A DNA stretch of 64,000 nt from Bradyrhizobium liaoningense (GCF_018130785.1 NZ_JAFCJT010000017.1:1-64000), one strand, 5' to 3'; positions 35,663 through 43,889 are shown, counted from the first letter of the stretch. The notes: generated from the letters alone by a model not told the origin. Made by a program: numbers and translations.

Positions 35663-36091
35663 ATGATCGCCACACCTTTCACGCCGATGGCGTCGTTCCT
35701 GGGCGGAGCGTTGATCGGCCTGGCCGCCGTGCTCCTGATGTGGGCGACGGGACGGATCGCCGGTGTCAGCGGCATCGCGGCGCGACTGTTTCCGCCTTAC
35801 GAGGACCGCGAGTTCGCCGGCCGGCTCGCTTTCGTCGCCGGCCTCGTCGCCGCGCCCATCCTGGCGCGCTTTGTCAGCGGAAGCCTGCCGGTGCAAACGA
35901 TCGCGGCGGGAACGCCGGTGCTGATCGTCGCCGGATTGCTCACGGGCTTCGGTGCGGTATGGGGCAGCGGCTGCACGTCCGGCCATGGCGTCTGTGGCCT
36001 GTCGCGGCTGTCGCTGCGATCGCTTGTCGCGACCATCACCTTCATGGCGGCGGGCATCGCCACTGTCTTCATGGTGCGGCACTGGGGCTGA
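35663..36091 (+). CDS. YeeE/YedE-family sulfur-compound transporter, first half
   Basis: The 142-residue membrane protein has about four helices. The hallmark GFGAVWGSGCTSGHGVCGLSRLS includes the conserved cysteines that carry thiosulfate or other sulfur species. GGAGG at 35651-35653 lies before the ATG. It is followed after 5 bp by the second half, the split arrangement common in proteobacteria. Confidence 0.9.
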   Translation: MIATPFTPMASFLGGALIGLAAVLLMWATGRIAGVSGIAARLFPPYEDREFAGRLAFVAGLVAAPILARFVSGSLPVQTIAAGTPVLIVAGLLTGFGAVWGSGCTSGHGVCGLSRLSLRSLVATITFMAAGIATVFMVRHWG

Positions 36092-36096
36092 CGACG

Positions 36097-36564
36097 ATGG
36101 CAATCCTCATTCAATTCGCGATCGGCCTCGTCTTCGGGATCGGGCTCATCGTCTCCGGCATGTCGAATCCGGCAAAGGTGCTGAACTTTCTGGACGTCGG
36201 CGGCATTCCCGCCGGAACGTGGGATGCGAGCCTCGCCTTCGTGATGGCGGGTGCAGTCGCGGTAACCTTCATCGGCTTCAGCCGCGTCCTGAAACTCGCG
36301 CGACCGTTTTTCGCTGACCGCTTCTACGTTCCGGCGCGAAAGGACATCGATCTGCGAATTGTCGTCGGCCCTGCCATCTTCGGCATCGGATGGGGGCTCG
36401 CAGGCTTTTGTCCAGGCCCTGCGCTCACTGCGCTCGGATTCGGCTCGGCGTCCGCTTTCATCTTCGTCGCCGCAATGTGTGCCGGCATGGTGCTCGCCCG
36501 CTTCATCGGGCAGCTCCCGTCGTCAGCGCACTTCGTCACGCCGGCCGATCCGCTCGAAACCTGA
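36097..36564 (+). CDS. YeeE/YedE-family sulfur-compound transporter, second half
   Basis: The 155-residue membrane protein has the complementary motifs GIGLIVSGMSNPAKVLNFLDV and FGIGWGLAGFCPGPALTALGFG, the latter with the conserved Cys. The ATG at 36097 lies 5 bp after the first-half stop, so both are translated together. They probably form one pore. No ArsR/BigR regulator is visible nearby. Confidence 0.88.
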   Translation: MAILIQFAIGLVFGIGLIVSGMSNPAKVLNFLDVGGIPAGTWDASLAFVMAGAVAVTFIGFSRVLKLARPFFADRFYVPARKDIDLRIVVGPAIFGIGWGLAGFCPGPALTALGFGSASAFIFVAAMCAGMVLARFIGQLPSSAHFVTPADPLET

Positions 36565-36622
36565 CATGGACAGGACCGGGCGAGTTATCTCGTCCGGTCC
36601 TGCCCTGTTACAGCTTCATTGA

Positions 36623-36952
36623 CTACCAGCGGTCCCCGCCGACACCGACACCCACGCTGACGCCGGGCGCCCGAATGCCGACGCCGCCGCGCGGACCATC
36701 GTCCCAGTCGCGATAGGTGCGGCGCTCGTAATAGCGATCGCGCGGCATGGTCGCATAGGAGTCGCGCACGATCACGCGCGAGCCGCCACGGGTGCGATAG
36801 CAATTGCCGGCATCGTCGCAAACGAGCCGCACTTCCTGAATGAGATCAGGGTTCATGTATTCACTGGTCGTGTAGATGTCCGCGGCCTTAGCACCGCTCG
36901 CTGCGGCAAGGGCGCCAACACCTGCCATCAGCGCAATCGTGAATGTCCTCAT
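36623..36952 (-). CDS. Exported hypothetical protein (109 aa)
   Basis: Two consecutive ATGs occur; the one at 36952 is better placed behind AGGAGG. A signal peptide ends near AKAADIY. The mature protein has a disulfide-like pair (VCDDAGNCYRTRGGSRVIV), Arg/Tyr-rich DRYYERRTYRDW and a Gly/Val-rich end (VGVGVGG). It resembles small rhizobial periplasmic or surface proteins. No function is assigned. Confidence 0.65.
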   Translation of the reverse strand: MRTFTIALMAGVGALAAASGAKAADIYTTSEYMNPDLIQEVRLVCDDAGNCYRTRGGSRVIVRDSYATMPRDRYYERRTYRDWDDGPRGGVGIRAPGVSVGVGVGGDRW

Positions 36953-37064
36953 CATGTCCTCCTCGAAACTGCCCTCGGCGGTAACAAGAAAGGGAGACGG
37001 GTATCGTTCCGGTCGAATTACAGGTTTTTCCCGGAACCAGAGCGCGTGTTGGCGTGATTTGTTC

Positions 37065-37469
37065 CTAGATCGGCTCGTAGGTCTCGGTCCCGCAAATGTC
37101 GTCGGCCTCCGCGCGGCGGCGGTCGACCACCTTTCCGCCCGATATCGTCACGATGTAAATCTGGGTGCCGAGTGGGGAGCCGGTGGCGGAGGTGAGCTGC
37201 GCGCGGACACAGGCCGTCCAGCCCGGTCCTCGCACCTCCCGATGGGGCGGAGCGACGTGCACCTCGCGCGGATAGGACGTGTTGAGGAAGACCACATTGA
37301 TCTGCTCGCGTACCACGCGCTTGACGTCAGGGGGCGCTTCGGGGGGCGGCTGCTCGGCTTCCTTCAGGCGCATGAACTCAGGCACTGGCGCGCGGCTGTC
37401 GGCAAAGCCGCAAGATCCGAGCGCGAGCGCGCCGGCTATCAGCGCCGCATGAGCAATAATCCGCAACAT
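37065..37469 (-). CDS. Putative lipoprotein (134 aa)
   Basis: The ATG at 37469 gives a lipoprotein signal with the lipobox ALGSC (Cys22). The mature part has a Pro/Glu-rich linker (EAEQPPPEAPPDV) and a beta-rich domain (INVVFLNTSYPREVHVAP; QIYIVTISGGKVVDRRRAEADDICGTETYEPI) with a possible disulfide. It is probably anchored in a membrane. No family is recognised. Confidence 0.7.
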   Translation of the reverse strand: MLRIIAHAALIAGALALGSCGFADSRAPVPEFMRLKEAEQPPPEAPPDVKRVVREQINVVFLNTSYPREVHVAPPHREVRGPGWTACVRAQLTSATGSPLGTQIYIVTISGGKVVDRRRAEADDICGTETYEPI

Positions 37470-37635
37470 TCGTGGAGGTCCCCTGCGGGCCAACAGATAG
37501 GCAGGAATGCGATCGGGCAAAGTCCCTGCCGATCAAGATTTGCTGAAACCCAGTTTCTTCTGAAGGCCTGGAACCCGCGGCGTTTGCTATTACGGGATTG
37601 CAGGCTAGTTTGTACCCGAGACGAGGGGATTGGGG

Positions 37636-37875
37636 ATGGCACCAATGAGGATTTTGGTCGTCGCGGCCGCAGTGCTCGCATTGACGGCTGCGTCGGCCCA
37701 GGCGCAGGGCCGCGGCAGAGGCCAGCCGAACGAAGGCGGGCAGAAGTCGGACAACAAGCCCAAGGTCGACGAAAAGGCCTACAAGGCCGCGCTCGAGCGC
37801 ATTCCGGAGTCCAAGGAGAAGTACGACCCGTGGAGCGGAGCCCGTCCGGCTGAACCTGCCAAGAAGCCGAAATAA
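37636..37875 (+). CDS. Small exported protein with DPW tail motif (79 aa)
   Basis: The ATG at 37636 is preceded by a G-rich stretch; an ATG at 37645 is also in frame. A signal peptide ends SAQA. The short mature part is polar and ends in AYKAALERIPESKEKYDPWSGARP. The same pattern AYK-x2-L-x2-IP-x2-K-x3-DPW-x-G-x-R occurs in the protein at 41635, so these are paralogs. The stop TAA is immediately followed by the GTG of the PQQ dehydrogenase. Confidence 0.65.
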   Translation: MAPMRILVVAAAVLALTAASAQAQGRGRGQPNEGGQKSDNKPKVDEKAYKAALERIPESKEKYDPWSGARPAEPAKKPK

Positions 37876-39924
37876 GTGAGGTGGGCGTTGGCGACCCGTC
37901 TGTGCCAGTCGGCCGCTGCCATCGTGCTCCTCTTGTTTTCGTCGTGGCCAGGCATCGCCTGGGAGAGCTGGGGTGGCGACCCCGGCGGCTCACGCTTCTC
38001 GTCATTGCGAGAGGTCACGCCCGACAATGTCGGCAATCTGGTTCGGGCCTTCGAATTCCATACCGGCGATCTCGCGGCGCGGCCGCCCGAGGTGATGCGG
38101 CGAACCAAATTCCAGGCGACGCCTTTGTTCGTCGAGGACAGCCTGATCTTCTGCTCGCCCTTCAACGAAGTGATCGCGCTCGATCCCGGCACGGGCGCGC
38201 AGAAGTGGCGCTTCGATCCGAAGATCGCGATCAACCAGCGGCCCGCCAATCGCTATGTCTGCCGCGGCGTGACCTACTGGATCGACGATGAGGCGCCCGC
38301 GAATGCCGCCTGCCGATCGCGCATCTTCATGGGCACGAACGATGTCCGCCTGATCGCGCTCGATGCAAAGACGGGGATTCCCTGCGCCGGTTTCGGCACT
38401 GGCGGTGAGGTCAGGCCCGATATCGGCATGAAGCTGGACTGGCCCGGCGAATTCCAGATCACCTCGCCACCGGCGGTCGGTCGCGGTGTCGTCGTGGTCG
38501 GATCCGCGATCGGCGACAACCGCCGCGTCGACGCACCGAGCGGCGTTGTGCGCGCGTTCGATGCGCGCAGCGGTCAGCCGCGCTGGACGTTCGAGCCGCT
38601 CAAGCGCGACGGTATCGAAGCCGGTCACGCCAATGTCTGGGCGCCGATGTCGGTCGACGCGGCGCGCGGCCTTGTGTTCCTGCCGACATCCTCGCCGTCT
38701 CCGGACTTTTGGGGCGGCAAGCGGCCGGGCAATAACGAGCACGCCAATTCGGTGGTCGCGCTGCACATCGAGACCGGCGAGGTCGCGTGGGCATTCCAGA
38801 CCGTGCATCACGACGTCTGGGATTACGATCTGCCGGCGCAGCCGACACTCACGCGCATCGACACCGGCGATGGTCAGCGCGACGTCGTGATCCAGCCGAC
38901 CAAGCAGGGTTTTGTCTTCGTGCTCGACCGCGATACCGGCAAGCCGGTGTGGCCGGTGGAAGAGCGCGCGGTGCCCCAGGGCGGCGCGGAAGGTGAACGA
39001 CTGTCGCCGACGCAGCCATTCCCGACGCATGTGCCGCCGCTGACGTCGCAGACGATCTCGACCGATGATGCGCTCTCGCTGTTGCCCGGCCTGCGCCGCT
39101 CGTCCTGCGAACGCCAGTTCGCAGACGCGCGCAACGACGGCCTGTTTACGCCGCCGTCAGTGCAGGGCACATTGGAGTTTCCCTTCACCGGCGGTGGTGT
39201 GAGTTGGGGCAGCGCGGCGTTCGATCCGGTCAATCAGATCCTTTACGCCAACACCAGCCGTGCCGTTCATCTCATCAAGCTGATCCCGCGCGCGGAGGCG
39301 GCCGGGTTCAATCCGCCACCCGGGCATGATTTCGGCCAGCAGCGCGGCGCGCCGTTCGCGATGTCGCGTGCAGTGGTGATGTCGCCGCTCGGCTTCCCCT
39401 GCAACAAGCCGCCCTGGGGCGAGATGGTCGCGGTCGATCTGAAGGCCGGAAAAATCCTCTGGCGTTCGACGGTCGGCACCACGGAAGACCTTGCGCCGCT
39501 CGGCGTGCCGCTGCCGTGGGGCGGGCCGCTCCTCAATGGGCTCGCGGTCACCGCGGGCGGTCTCGTCTTCACTGGCGCGATGGATGCCTATCTGCGGGCC
39601 TTCGATGCGCGAAGCGGCAGGGAGTTGTGGCAAGGCCGGCTGCCGGTGCCCGGCGTCGCCAACCCCATGACCTATCTCTGGAAGGGCGAGCAGTATGTCG
39701 CGATCGGCGCCGGCGGCCACTCCGAAGTCGGCACCTCGATCGGCGACAGCGTCGTTGCGTTTCGCCTGGCGCGGCCGGGTGAAGGGCCGTCGCTGTGGTC
39801 GCGCACCATCGATCGTCCGGGCGGACGATTTTGGGCGTCGGCGTCAGCAATTGTGCTCGCGATCATCGCGCTGATCATCGCGGGCCTGCGCTGGCGTCGT
39901 CGACGTCGTATAAAGCAAGCATGA
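37876..39924 (+). CDS. PQQ-dependent dehydrogenase (glucose/quinate/shikimate type)
   Basis: The enzyme probably oxidises a sugar or polyol in the periplasm with PQQ as cofactor. The GTG at 37876 directly follows the previous stop; a TTG at 37888 is an alternative. A signal-like segment near residues 12-28 precedes ESWGGDPGGSRFSSLREVTPDNVGNL. The beta-propeller repeats and family blocks include GHANVWAPMSVD, TVHHDVWDYDLPAQPTL, PWGEMVAVDLKAGKILWR and LKAGK-like tryptophan-docking motifs. One membrane helix near the C-terminus (SASAIVLAIIALIIAGL) replaces the usual N-terminal five-helix anchor. No cytochrome gene lies alongside. Confidence 0.82.
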   Translation: MRWALATRLCQSAAAIVLLLFSSWPGIAWESWGGDPGGSRFSSLREVTPDNVGNLVRAFEFHTGDLAARPPEVMRRTKFQATPLFVEDSLIFCSPFNEVIALDPGTGAQKWRFDPKIAINQRPANRYVCRGVTYWIDDEAPANAACRSRIFMGTNDVRLIALDAKTGIPCAGFGTGGEVRPDIGMKLDWPGEFQITSPPAVGRGVVVVGSAIGDNRRVDAPSGVVRAFDARSGQPRWTFEPLKRDGIEAGHANVWAPMSVDAARGLVFLPTSSPSPDFWGGKRPGNNEHANSVVALHIETGEVAWAFQTVHHDVWDYDLPAQPTLTRIDTGDGQRDVVIQPTKQGFVFVLDRDTGKPVWPVEERAVPQGGAEGERLSPTQPFPTHVPPLTSQTISTDDALSLLPGLRRSSCERQFADARNDGLFTPPSVQGTLEFPFTGGGVSWGSAAFDPVNQILYANTSRAVHLIKLIPRAEAAGFNPPPGHDFGQQRGAPFAMSRAVVMSPLGFPCNKPPWGEMVAVDLKAGKILWRSTVGTTEDLAPLGVPLPWGGPLLNGLAVTAGGLVFTGAMDAYLRAFDARSGRELWQGRLPVPGVANPMTYLWKGEQYVAIGAGGHSEVGTSIGDSVVAFRLARPGEGPSLWSRTIDRPGGRFWASASAIVLAIIALIIAGLRWRRRRRIKQA

Positions 39925-39970
39925 CGCTGCGTTGTGTATGAAATGCGAACGGTTGTTCACATCGCGTACG

Positions 39971-40219
39971 CTATCGTACGAAAGCGAGGCCGATGCGCCT
40001 GTCATTGCGCCAGACGGTGCGGCAATTCCGTACGAAATTGTCGCGCGCGATCGAGAGCGTGAATGATTGCGGCAATGTGACGGGGGAATCGAGGTCGATC
40101 GCCGCGCCGCCTTCCGACATGTTTCGCACCGTGCACGCGATGCCGCCGCTTTCAAAGGCGATCGTCCCACCCTTGAAAACACGGTGACGCTGCGCTGCAC
40201 GTTTCTCGATCATCTGCAT
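39971..40219 (-). CDS. Small PilZ-domain protein (82 aa)
   Basis: PilZ domains bind cyclic-di-GMP. The product shows EKRAAQRHRVFKGGTIAFESGGIACTVRNMSEGGAAIDLDSP, with the RxxxR-type (QRHRV) and D/N-x-S-x-x-G (NMSEGG) binding motifs. It is about the length of a stand-alone PilZ domain. The start at the ATG at 40219 is uncertain (40213 is also possible), without a strong Shine-Dalgarno. It could link c-di-GMP to surface behaviour. Confidence 0.78.
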   Translation of the reverse strand: MQMIEKRAAQRHRVFKGGTIAFESGGIACTVRNMSEGGAAIDLDSPVTLPQSFTLSIARDNFVRNCRTVWRNDRRIGLAFVR

Positions 40220-40395
40220 TAATCCATAACGACGTTTGTGAAGTAGTGCATAGAAATTACGTTGAACTAAACTCAATACTGGCGCTACTTGTGCAACGCT
40301 TCAGACTTCGTTTACGACGTTGAAGCGGAGACTCTCTCCGCCGACTTTCCTCACAAGCCTTTCCTTTATGGCGTTACGCGCCGATGGAGATTCCA

Positions 40396-40689
40396 ATGAA
40401 GACCACGCTTTCGCTTCTGTTCGCCGCTGCGCTCTCGCTGTCGTCGATGCCCGCCCACGCCGTCAAGTGGGACCTCTCGACCATGAGCTGCAAGCAGTTC
40501 CTCGAGAGCGGCGAGGACAATATCCAGGTCGTGCTGACCTGGATGGATGGCTGGTACAAGGGCGACGAGGACAACGCGATCATCGATACCGACGTGTTCA
40601 TCGAGAACGCCAAGAAGTTCGGTGCCTATTGTGGAAAGAATCCGACCGCCAGCATCGTCACCGCGGCCGACGAAGTGCTCGGCAAGTAA
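40396..40689 (+). CDS. HdeA/HdeB-like periplasmic protein
   Basis: The ATG at 40396 has GGAG 6 bases upstream. The 97-residue product has a signal peptide ending PAHA. The mature part has the HdeA pattern of two cysteines bracketing helices (MSCKQFLESGEDNIQVVLTWMDGWYKG...KFGAYCGKNPTASIVTAADEVLGK). HdeA proteins are acid-activated chaperones in enterics; rhizobial homologs are less characterised. A terminator follows. Confidence 0.85.
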   Translation: MKTTLSLLFAAALSLSSMPAHAVKWDLSTMSCKQFLESGEDNIQVVLTWMDGWYKGDEDNAIIDTDVFIENAKKFGAYCGKNPTASIVTAADEVLGK

Positions 40690-40759
40690 TTTGAAGCGTG
40701 CGGACCGAAGCGCGACCGCAATCGCGCTTTGGTCCCTTGCTTCGACACGATCGTGATGG

Positions 40760-40801
40760 AGAGCCGCGGTGCGCCTTGCGCCCACGCGGCTCTCGCTTTT
40801 T
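40760..40801 (+). terminator. Intrinsic terminator after the HdeA-like gene
   Basis: AGAGCCGCG-16-CGCGGCTCT is followed by CGCTTTTT. A second stem (GACCGAAGCGCG...CGCGCTTTGGTC) precedes it near 40704-40735. Confidence 0.8.
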
Positions 40802-40804
40802 GGA

Positions 40805-41269
40805 TCAACCCGGCAACATCGCGAACGCGCTCGACACCATTGCCACCGGCTTGTTGTCGGTGGCCGAGAGCAGCGTAACGCGGCCGAAGCTCATGGTACG
40901 TCCGAGCCGCACCACGCGGGCGTCGGCGAGCACGTCAGACGAAGAGACCGCGCGCATGAAATGCGTGGTCTGGTCGACCGTCGTCATCGGCCGATAGCCG
41001 CGGTTGGCGGCGAGGTTCGCGATCACCATCGCGGTGTCGGCGAGCGCCATCAGCGCCTGGCCGCACACCACGCCGCCGTTGCGGCACAACCGCTCGGAGA
41101 ATGGCATGCGCAAGAGCGCTGCCGGCTGCCAGTCCGGCACGTCCGGCGGCGGCAGGTGCTCGATGCGTTCGACCAAGAGGTTGAGATCCCGGACCCAGGG
41201 CGCAAAGACCTCGCCGAGTATTCGTCTGGCCTCGGCGATGCCGAACTCGGCTTCTGGCTGCGATGGCAT
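40805..41269 (-). CDS. PaaI-family hotdog-fold thioesterase
   Basis: The 154-residue protein probably hydrolyses acyl-CoA thioesters. The ATG at 41269 follows AGGAGGG at a slightly long spacing. The hotdog core GGVVCGQALMALADTAMVIANLAANRGYRPMTTVDQTTHFMRAVSSSDVLADARVVRLGRTMSFGRV matches PaaI-like enzymes. It converges on the HdeA-like gene. Confidence 0.88.
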   Translation of the reverse strand: MPSQPEAEFGIAEARRILGEVFAPWVRDLNLLVERIEHLPPPDVPDWQPAALLRMPFSERLCRNGGVVCGQALMALADTAMVIANLAANRGYRPMTTVDQTTHFMRAVSSSDVLADARVVRLGRTMSFGRVTLLSATDNKPVAMVSSAFAMLPG

Positions 41270-41416
41270 TGCTGTCGATCCCTCCTGTGTTGCCGGATGT
41301 TTCTGCCATTCTGCGCGCATCGGCGTGGCAAAGTCACCCGGTCTTCCACCGGCTCTCTCGGCTTGAAAATGCCTGACTTGGCCCGATATGATACCGGGCT
41401 TGGCGGCGGGTGGGCG

Positions 41417-41548
41417 ATGTTGCGTCGGTGTGTCCTCGTGTTTTGGCTGATAACGCTCGGTCTCGCGCTGGACGGGTGCACCAGATGCGGCCCGATCTGG
41501 GATGACTGGCTGCATGCGCCGAAATCGTGCAGATCGGACCGGCTCTAG
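41417..41548 (+). CDS. Small Cys-rich lipoprotein-like peptide (43 aa)
   Basis: The ATG at 41417 starts MLRRCVLVFWLITLGLALDGCTRCGPIWDDW. A short hydrophobic segment ends in a lipobox-like LDGC, followed by CTRCGPIWDDWLHAPKSCRSD with three more cysteines. I associate this pattern with small conserved bradyrhizobial proteins. It lies in the gap before the DPW-tail protein at 41635. Confidence 0.55.
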   Translation: MLRRCVLVFWLITLGLALDGCTRCGPIWDDWLHAPKSCRSDRL

Positions 41549-41634
41549 CGCGCTATTCGGCCCCGAGCGGGCCGTTGACAGGGATGACAAGGCGCGGTTG
41601 ATCCGCACCTGTATGGAAGATCAAGGAGTCGATA

Positions 41635-41931
41635 ATGAAGCTTTTCCGTATGGCGGCGGTGCTGCTGGCCGTGCTGGCGGGACCGGCCTACGCGCAAATG
41701 CCCAATCTCAATTTGCTTCAGGAAGGCCCGGGCAAGACCCCCGAGGAGAAGGCCGCGGAAGCCGAGCGTGACAAGGCCTACAAGGAAACGCTGAAGAAGA
41801 TTCCGGACACCAAGGCGTCCAACGATCCCTGGGGCGGCATGCGTTCCGACCCGCCGAAGCAGGCGGCTGCGCCGAAGGCGTCGGCCGCAACCAGCGCGCC
41901 CAAGAAGAAGTCCGGCACGACCGCCAATTGA
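41635..41931 (+). CDS. Small exported protein with DPW tail motif (98 aa)
   Basis: The ATG at 41635 lies behind AAGGAG. A signal peptide ends PAYAQ (residue 21). The mature part has a charged helix (KTPEEKAAEAERDKAYKETLKKIPDTKASNDPWGGMRSDPPKQ) and an Ala/Lys-rich tail. It shares the AYK...IP...K...DPWxGxR pattern with the protein at 37636. Both look like periplasmic helical peptides; function is unknown. Confidence 0.68.
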   Translation: MKLFRMAAVLLAVLAGPAYAQMPNLNLLQEGPGKTPEEKAAEAERDKAYKETLKKIPDTKASNDPWGGMRSDPPKQAAAPKASAATSAPKKKSGTTAN

Positions 41932-42034
41932 CCTTGTGCTCGATCGGAGGCGGCCGATGCCTCCGGCCGGGACTCCTCTTCGGCCCGCCTGCTTCCTACA
42001 TCTTCGAGAGCGTATTGCGTTGAGGAGGAACGGC

Positions 42035-42289
42035 ATGGCCGATCGTCCGCGGGATCTCGCCGAGCGGATGGCGCGACGGCGCAGGATGGGCGACAAGCCG
42101 GGCGAGCGCGGCGGCGACGGCTTTTTGCGTGAGACTTTCACTCTGCCGCGCCCGGCGGCGCGGGCGAGGGCGGAGGCTTTCTTCGCTCGCTACCCCAAGG
42201 CCGGCTACATGAGCGCGGTCGAGACCTGGCGCGAACTGCCGGGCGGCGACATCGAATTCACCATGCGGCGGCTGCCCAGCGCCGACTAG
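42035..42289 (+). CDS. Small basic hypothetical protein (84 aa)
   Basis: The ATG at 42035 follows GAGGAGG. The product is Arg-rich (MADRPRDLAERMARRRRMGDKPG) and ends RYPKAGYMSAVETWRELPGGDIEFTMRRLPSAD. It has no signal or membrane segment. It converges with the DUF6894 gene. Function unknown. Confidence 0.6.
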   Translation: MADRPRDLAERMARRRRMGDKPGERGGDGFLRETFTLPRPAARARAEAFFARYPKAGYMSAVETWRELPGGDIEFTMRRLPSAD

Positions 42290-42298
42290 ACGTCAGGC

Positions 42299-42532
42299 CT
42301 ACTCGAAGGATTCCGCGACGATGCGAATCCGGAACACGGGCTCCTTGGCCTCGTCCAGCAGCTCCATGTGCCACTCGGAATTTTCGTGGAGCTTGCGGGC
42401 GATGCCGGCGGCCATGTCGGCGCAGATGTTGGTCATGTTCTGCCAGGCCGCATCGCGATCGGTAAATTCCGTCGCCTGGTCGGCGCAGCCGGAATAGCAG
42501 CCGTTCCGAATTCGAAAGAAGTAGAGCGGCAT
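42299..42532 (-). CDS. DUF6894-type small protein (77 aa), copy 1
   Basis: The ATG at 42532 begins MPLYFFRIRNGCYSGCADQATEFTDRDAAW. The pattern (Y/F)FF-I-(R/D)-N/D-G...A.E..D...A and the RIVAESFE end are typical of this abundant rhizobial small-protein family of unknown function. A distant paralog is at 45153. Confidence 0.65.
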   Translation of the reverse strand: MPLYFFRIRNGCYSGCADQATEFTDRDAAWQNMTNICADMAAGIARKLHENSEWHMELLDEAKEPVFRIRIVAESFE

Positions 42533-42678
42533 GGCTGGCACCGGTCGCGTGATGGTCCCGCCTCCCGGGCCATGAGCGCGCGCAGTGCAGTCCCAAACCA
42601 GGGACAGATCAATTCCGGGCCGCTACGGACGACACCTCGCAGGCCGCATGGCTGCTGAATCCGGCTCAGGTGGCTCAT

Positions 42679-42867
42679 TCATGCGGTCTTGCGCCCGATC
42701 GCCTTCAGTTCCCGATCGATTCGCAGCTGCACGCGGCGGATCGCCAACAGTTCGATCTTCGTCTCGGTCTTGCCCGTCCTGGTCTCGTCACCGATGCGGA
42801 ATTGCCACTGCCAGATTCCGGGAAGCGGCGTCTTGGTAACGGTGAACTCCACGCCCCTGTGATTCAT
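42679..42867 (-). CDS. Small hypothetical protein (62 aa)
   Basis: The ATG at 42867 is preceded by GGAGGTGACC, a very strong Shine-Dalgarno. The product MNHRGVEFTVTKTPLPGIWQWQFRIGDETRTGKTETKIELLAIRRVQLRID... predicts a small beta sheet plus helix. No family name is known to me; the sequence looks like conserved rhizobial accessory proteins. Confidence 0.65.
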   Translation of the reverse strand: MNHRGVEFTVTKTPLPGIWQWQFRIGDETRTGKTETKIELLAIRRVQLRIDRELKAIGRKTA

Positions 42868-42869
42868 GG

Positions 42870-43025
42870 TCACCTCCAGGATTCACCCTCCATGACGGTA
42901 ACATGTCGGGCGTCATCATATTCCCGCGACCAGCGAAATTTGCCGGTCATTCCTGGATAGTTCACGGCAATCCTGGAACCGACGGTCTGGCCGTGCAGCC
43001 GTCCGCGCCGAGGAACTCTGTTCAT
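42870..43025 (-). CDS. Possible small protein (51 aa)
   Basis: A minus frame ends 3 bp before the strong ribosome-binding site of the 62-aa gene. It reads LHGQTVGSRIAVNYPGMTGKFRWSREYDDARHVTVMEGES, which looks protein-like. No Shine-Dalgarno is seen at the ATG at 43025, and the true start may be further upstream (frame open to 43106). Confidence 0.3.
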   Translation of the reverse strand: MNRVPRRGRLHGQTVGSRIAVNYPGMTGKFRWSREYDDARHVTVMEGESWR

Positions 43026-43289
43026 GGTCGGAGAACCACGGGACGGTGCAGCGATGATGATCCCTCGTTGATTGAATTTGAAGCAATTGATCTGCCCATT
43101 TGTCACATCGCTGCGAAGCGCGATCCGGTTCCATCCCGTATCTCATGGAACCCAAAGCTGCGCGCGTTGCCGCCGCCGCGGCCATTCGAAGCGAGCAGGT
43201 GGGGTCGATGCTTTTCCACTTTTGCGTGTCATGCATCTATGCTCTGCTTGTGAATGACGGTTCGAACGCGATGTAACGAAGGGGAAGGC

Positions 43290-43541
43290 GTGAGCTGGTT
43301 GAGACATCTTGTGCTGCGTTGGGGTGTCAGGAATTTCTCGCTGACCTGTCCCCATTGCCGGCATCCTGCGTCCTCACCGACCTTCAAGCGCGCGCGTTTC
43401 ATGCTCGGTGACGAGAAGCTCGTCTGCGAAGAGTGCGGCGAGACCAGCGTCGTCACGTTCTGGCGTTTCGAAGGACTATCGTGCCGGACCGATTGCACTG
43501 AAGCGATGCGGCGCGCGCCGCTGTCCGATTCGCGGCATTGA
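43290..43541 (+). CDS. Small zinc-ribbon protein (83 aa)
   Basis: The GTG at 43290 is supported by AAGGGGAAGG just upstream. Two Cys pairs, CPHC and CEEC, form a probable zinc ribbon (LTCPHCRHPASSPTF...KLVCEECGETSVVTFWRFEG), with two further cysteines near the C-terminus. It could bind nucleic acid or a protein partner. Function unknown. Confidence 0.6.
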   Translation: MSWLRHLVLRWGVRNFSLTCPHCRHPASSPTFKRARFMLGDEKLVCEECGETSVVTFWRFEGLSCRTDCTEAMRRAPLSDSRH

Positions 43542-43634
43542 TCCAACGCCGGCGGTGTGTGTCGAAGCCCACTCGATGCGCGCTTCGGCACATGCCTTGC
43601 TTGGCCTCATGACGGCAAACAACATGGGCGCGTC

Positions 43635-43871
43635 ATGCTCGGCATCCCCCGCCGCTACTCTCATTTCGTCTTCGGTGTCATCCAGTCTGGCCTGACCTCG
43701 CTGATCGCGGCGGGCATCGCCAGCCTTCCCGCGACCGGGACGGTCTTCCTCGCGCACTGGATGAAGTCATGGCTGATCGCGTGGGCCGCGATGCTGCCGA
43801 TCGTGCTGCTCGCGGCCCCGGCGATCCGCGCCTTCTCGCTGCGGCTGACGCGAGAGGAGAGGGCTCGGTGA
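43635..43871 (+). CDS. DUF2798-type two-helix membrane protein (78 aa)
   Basis: The ATG at 43635 begins MLGIPRRYSHFVFGVIQSGLTSLIAAGIASL. A second helix follows (AHWMKSWLIAWAAMLPIVLLAAPAI), then a basic end. The two-helix layout and W-x3-W-x3 spacing match DUF2798. Function is unknown. It precedes the tandem RNA-like region. Confidence 0.7.
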   Translation: MLGIPRRYSHFVFGVIQSGLTSLIAAGIASLPATGTVFLAHWMKSWLIAWAAMLPIVLLAAPAIRAFSLRLTREERAR

Positions 43872-43889
43872 GGTGGCCGGCAAGCATGA

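Noticed and set aside
40805..41608. Long upstream extension of the thioesterase
   Set aside because: The extra N-terminal residues are Arg/Pro-rich with no homology pattern and overlap the small lipoprotein-like gene; the start at 41269 fits the family.
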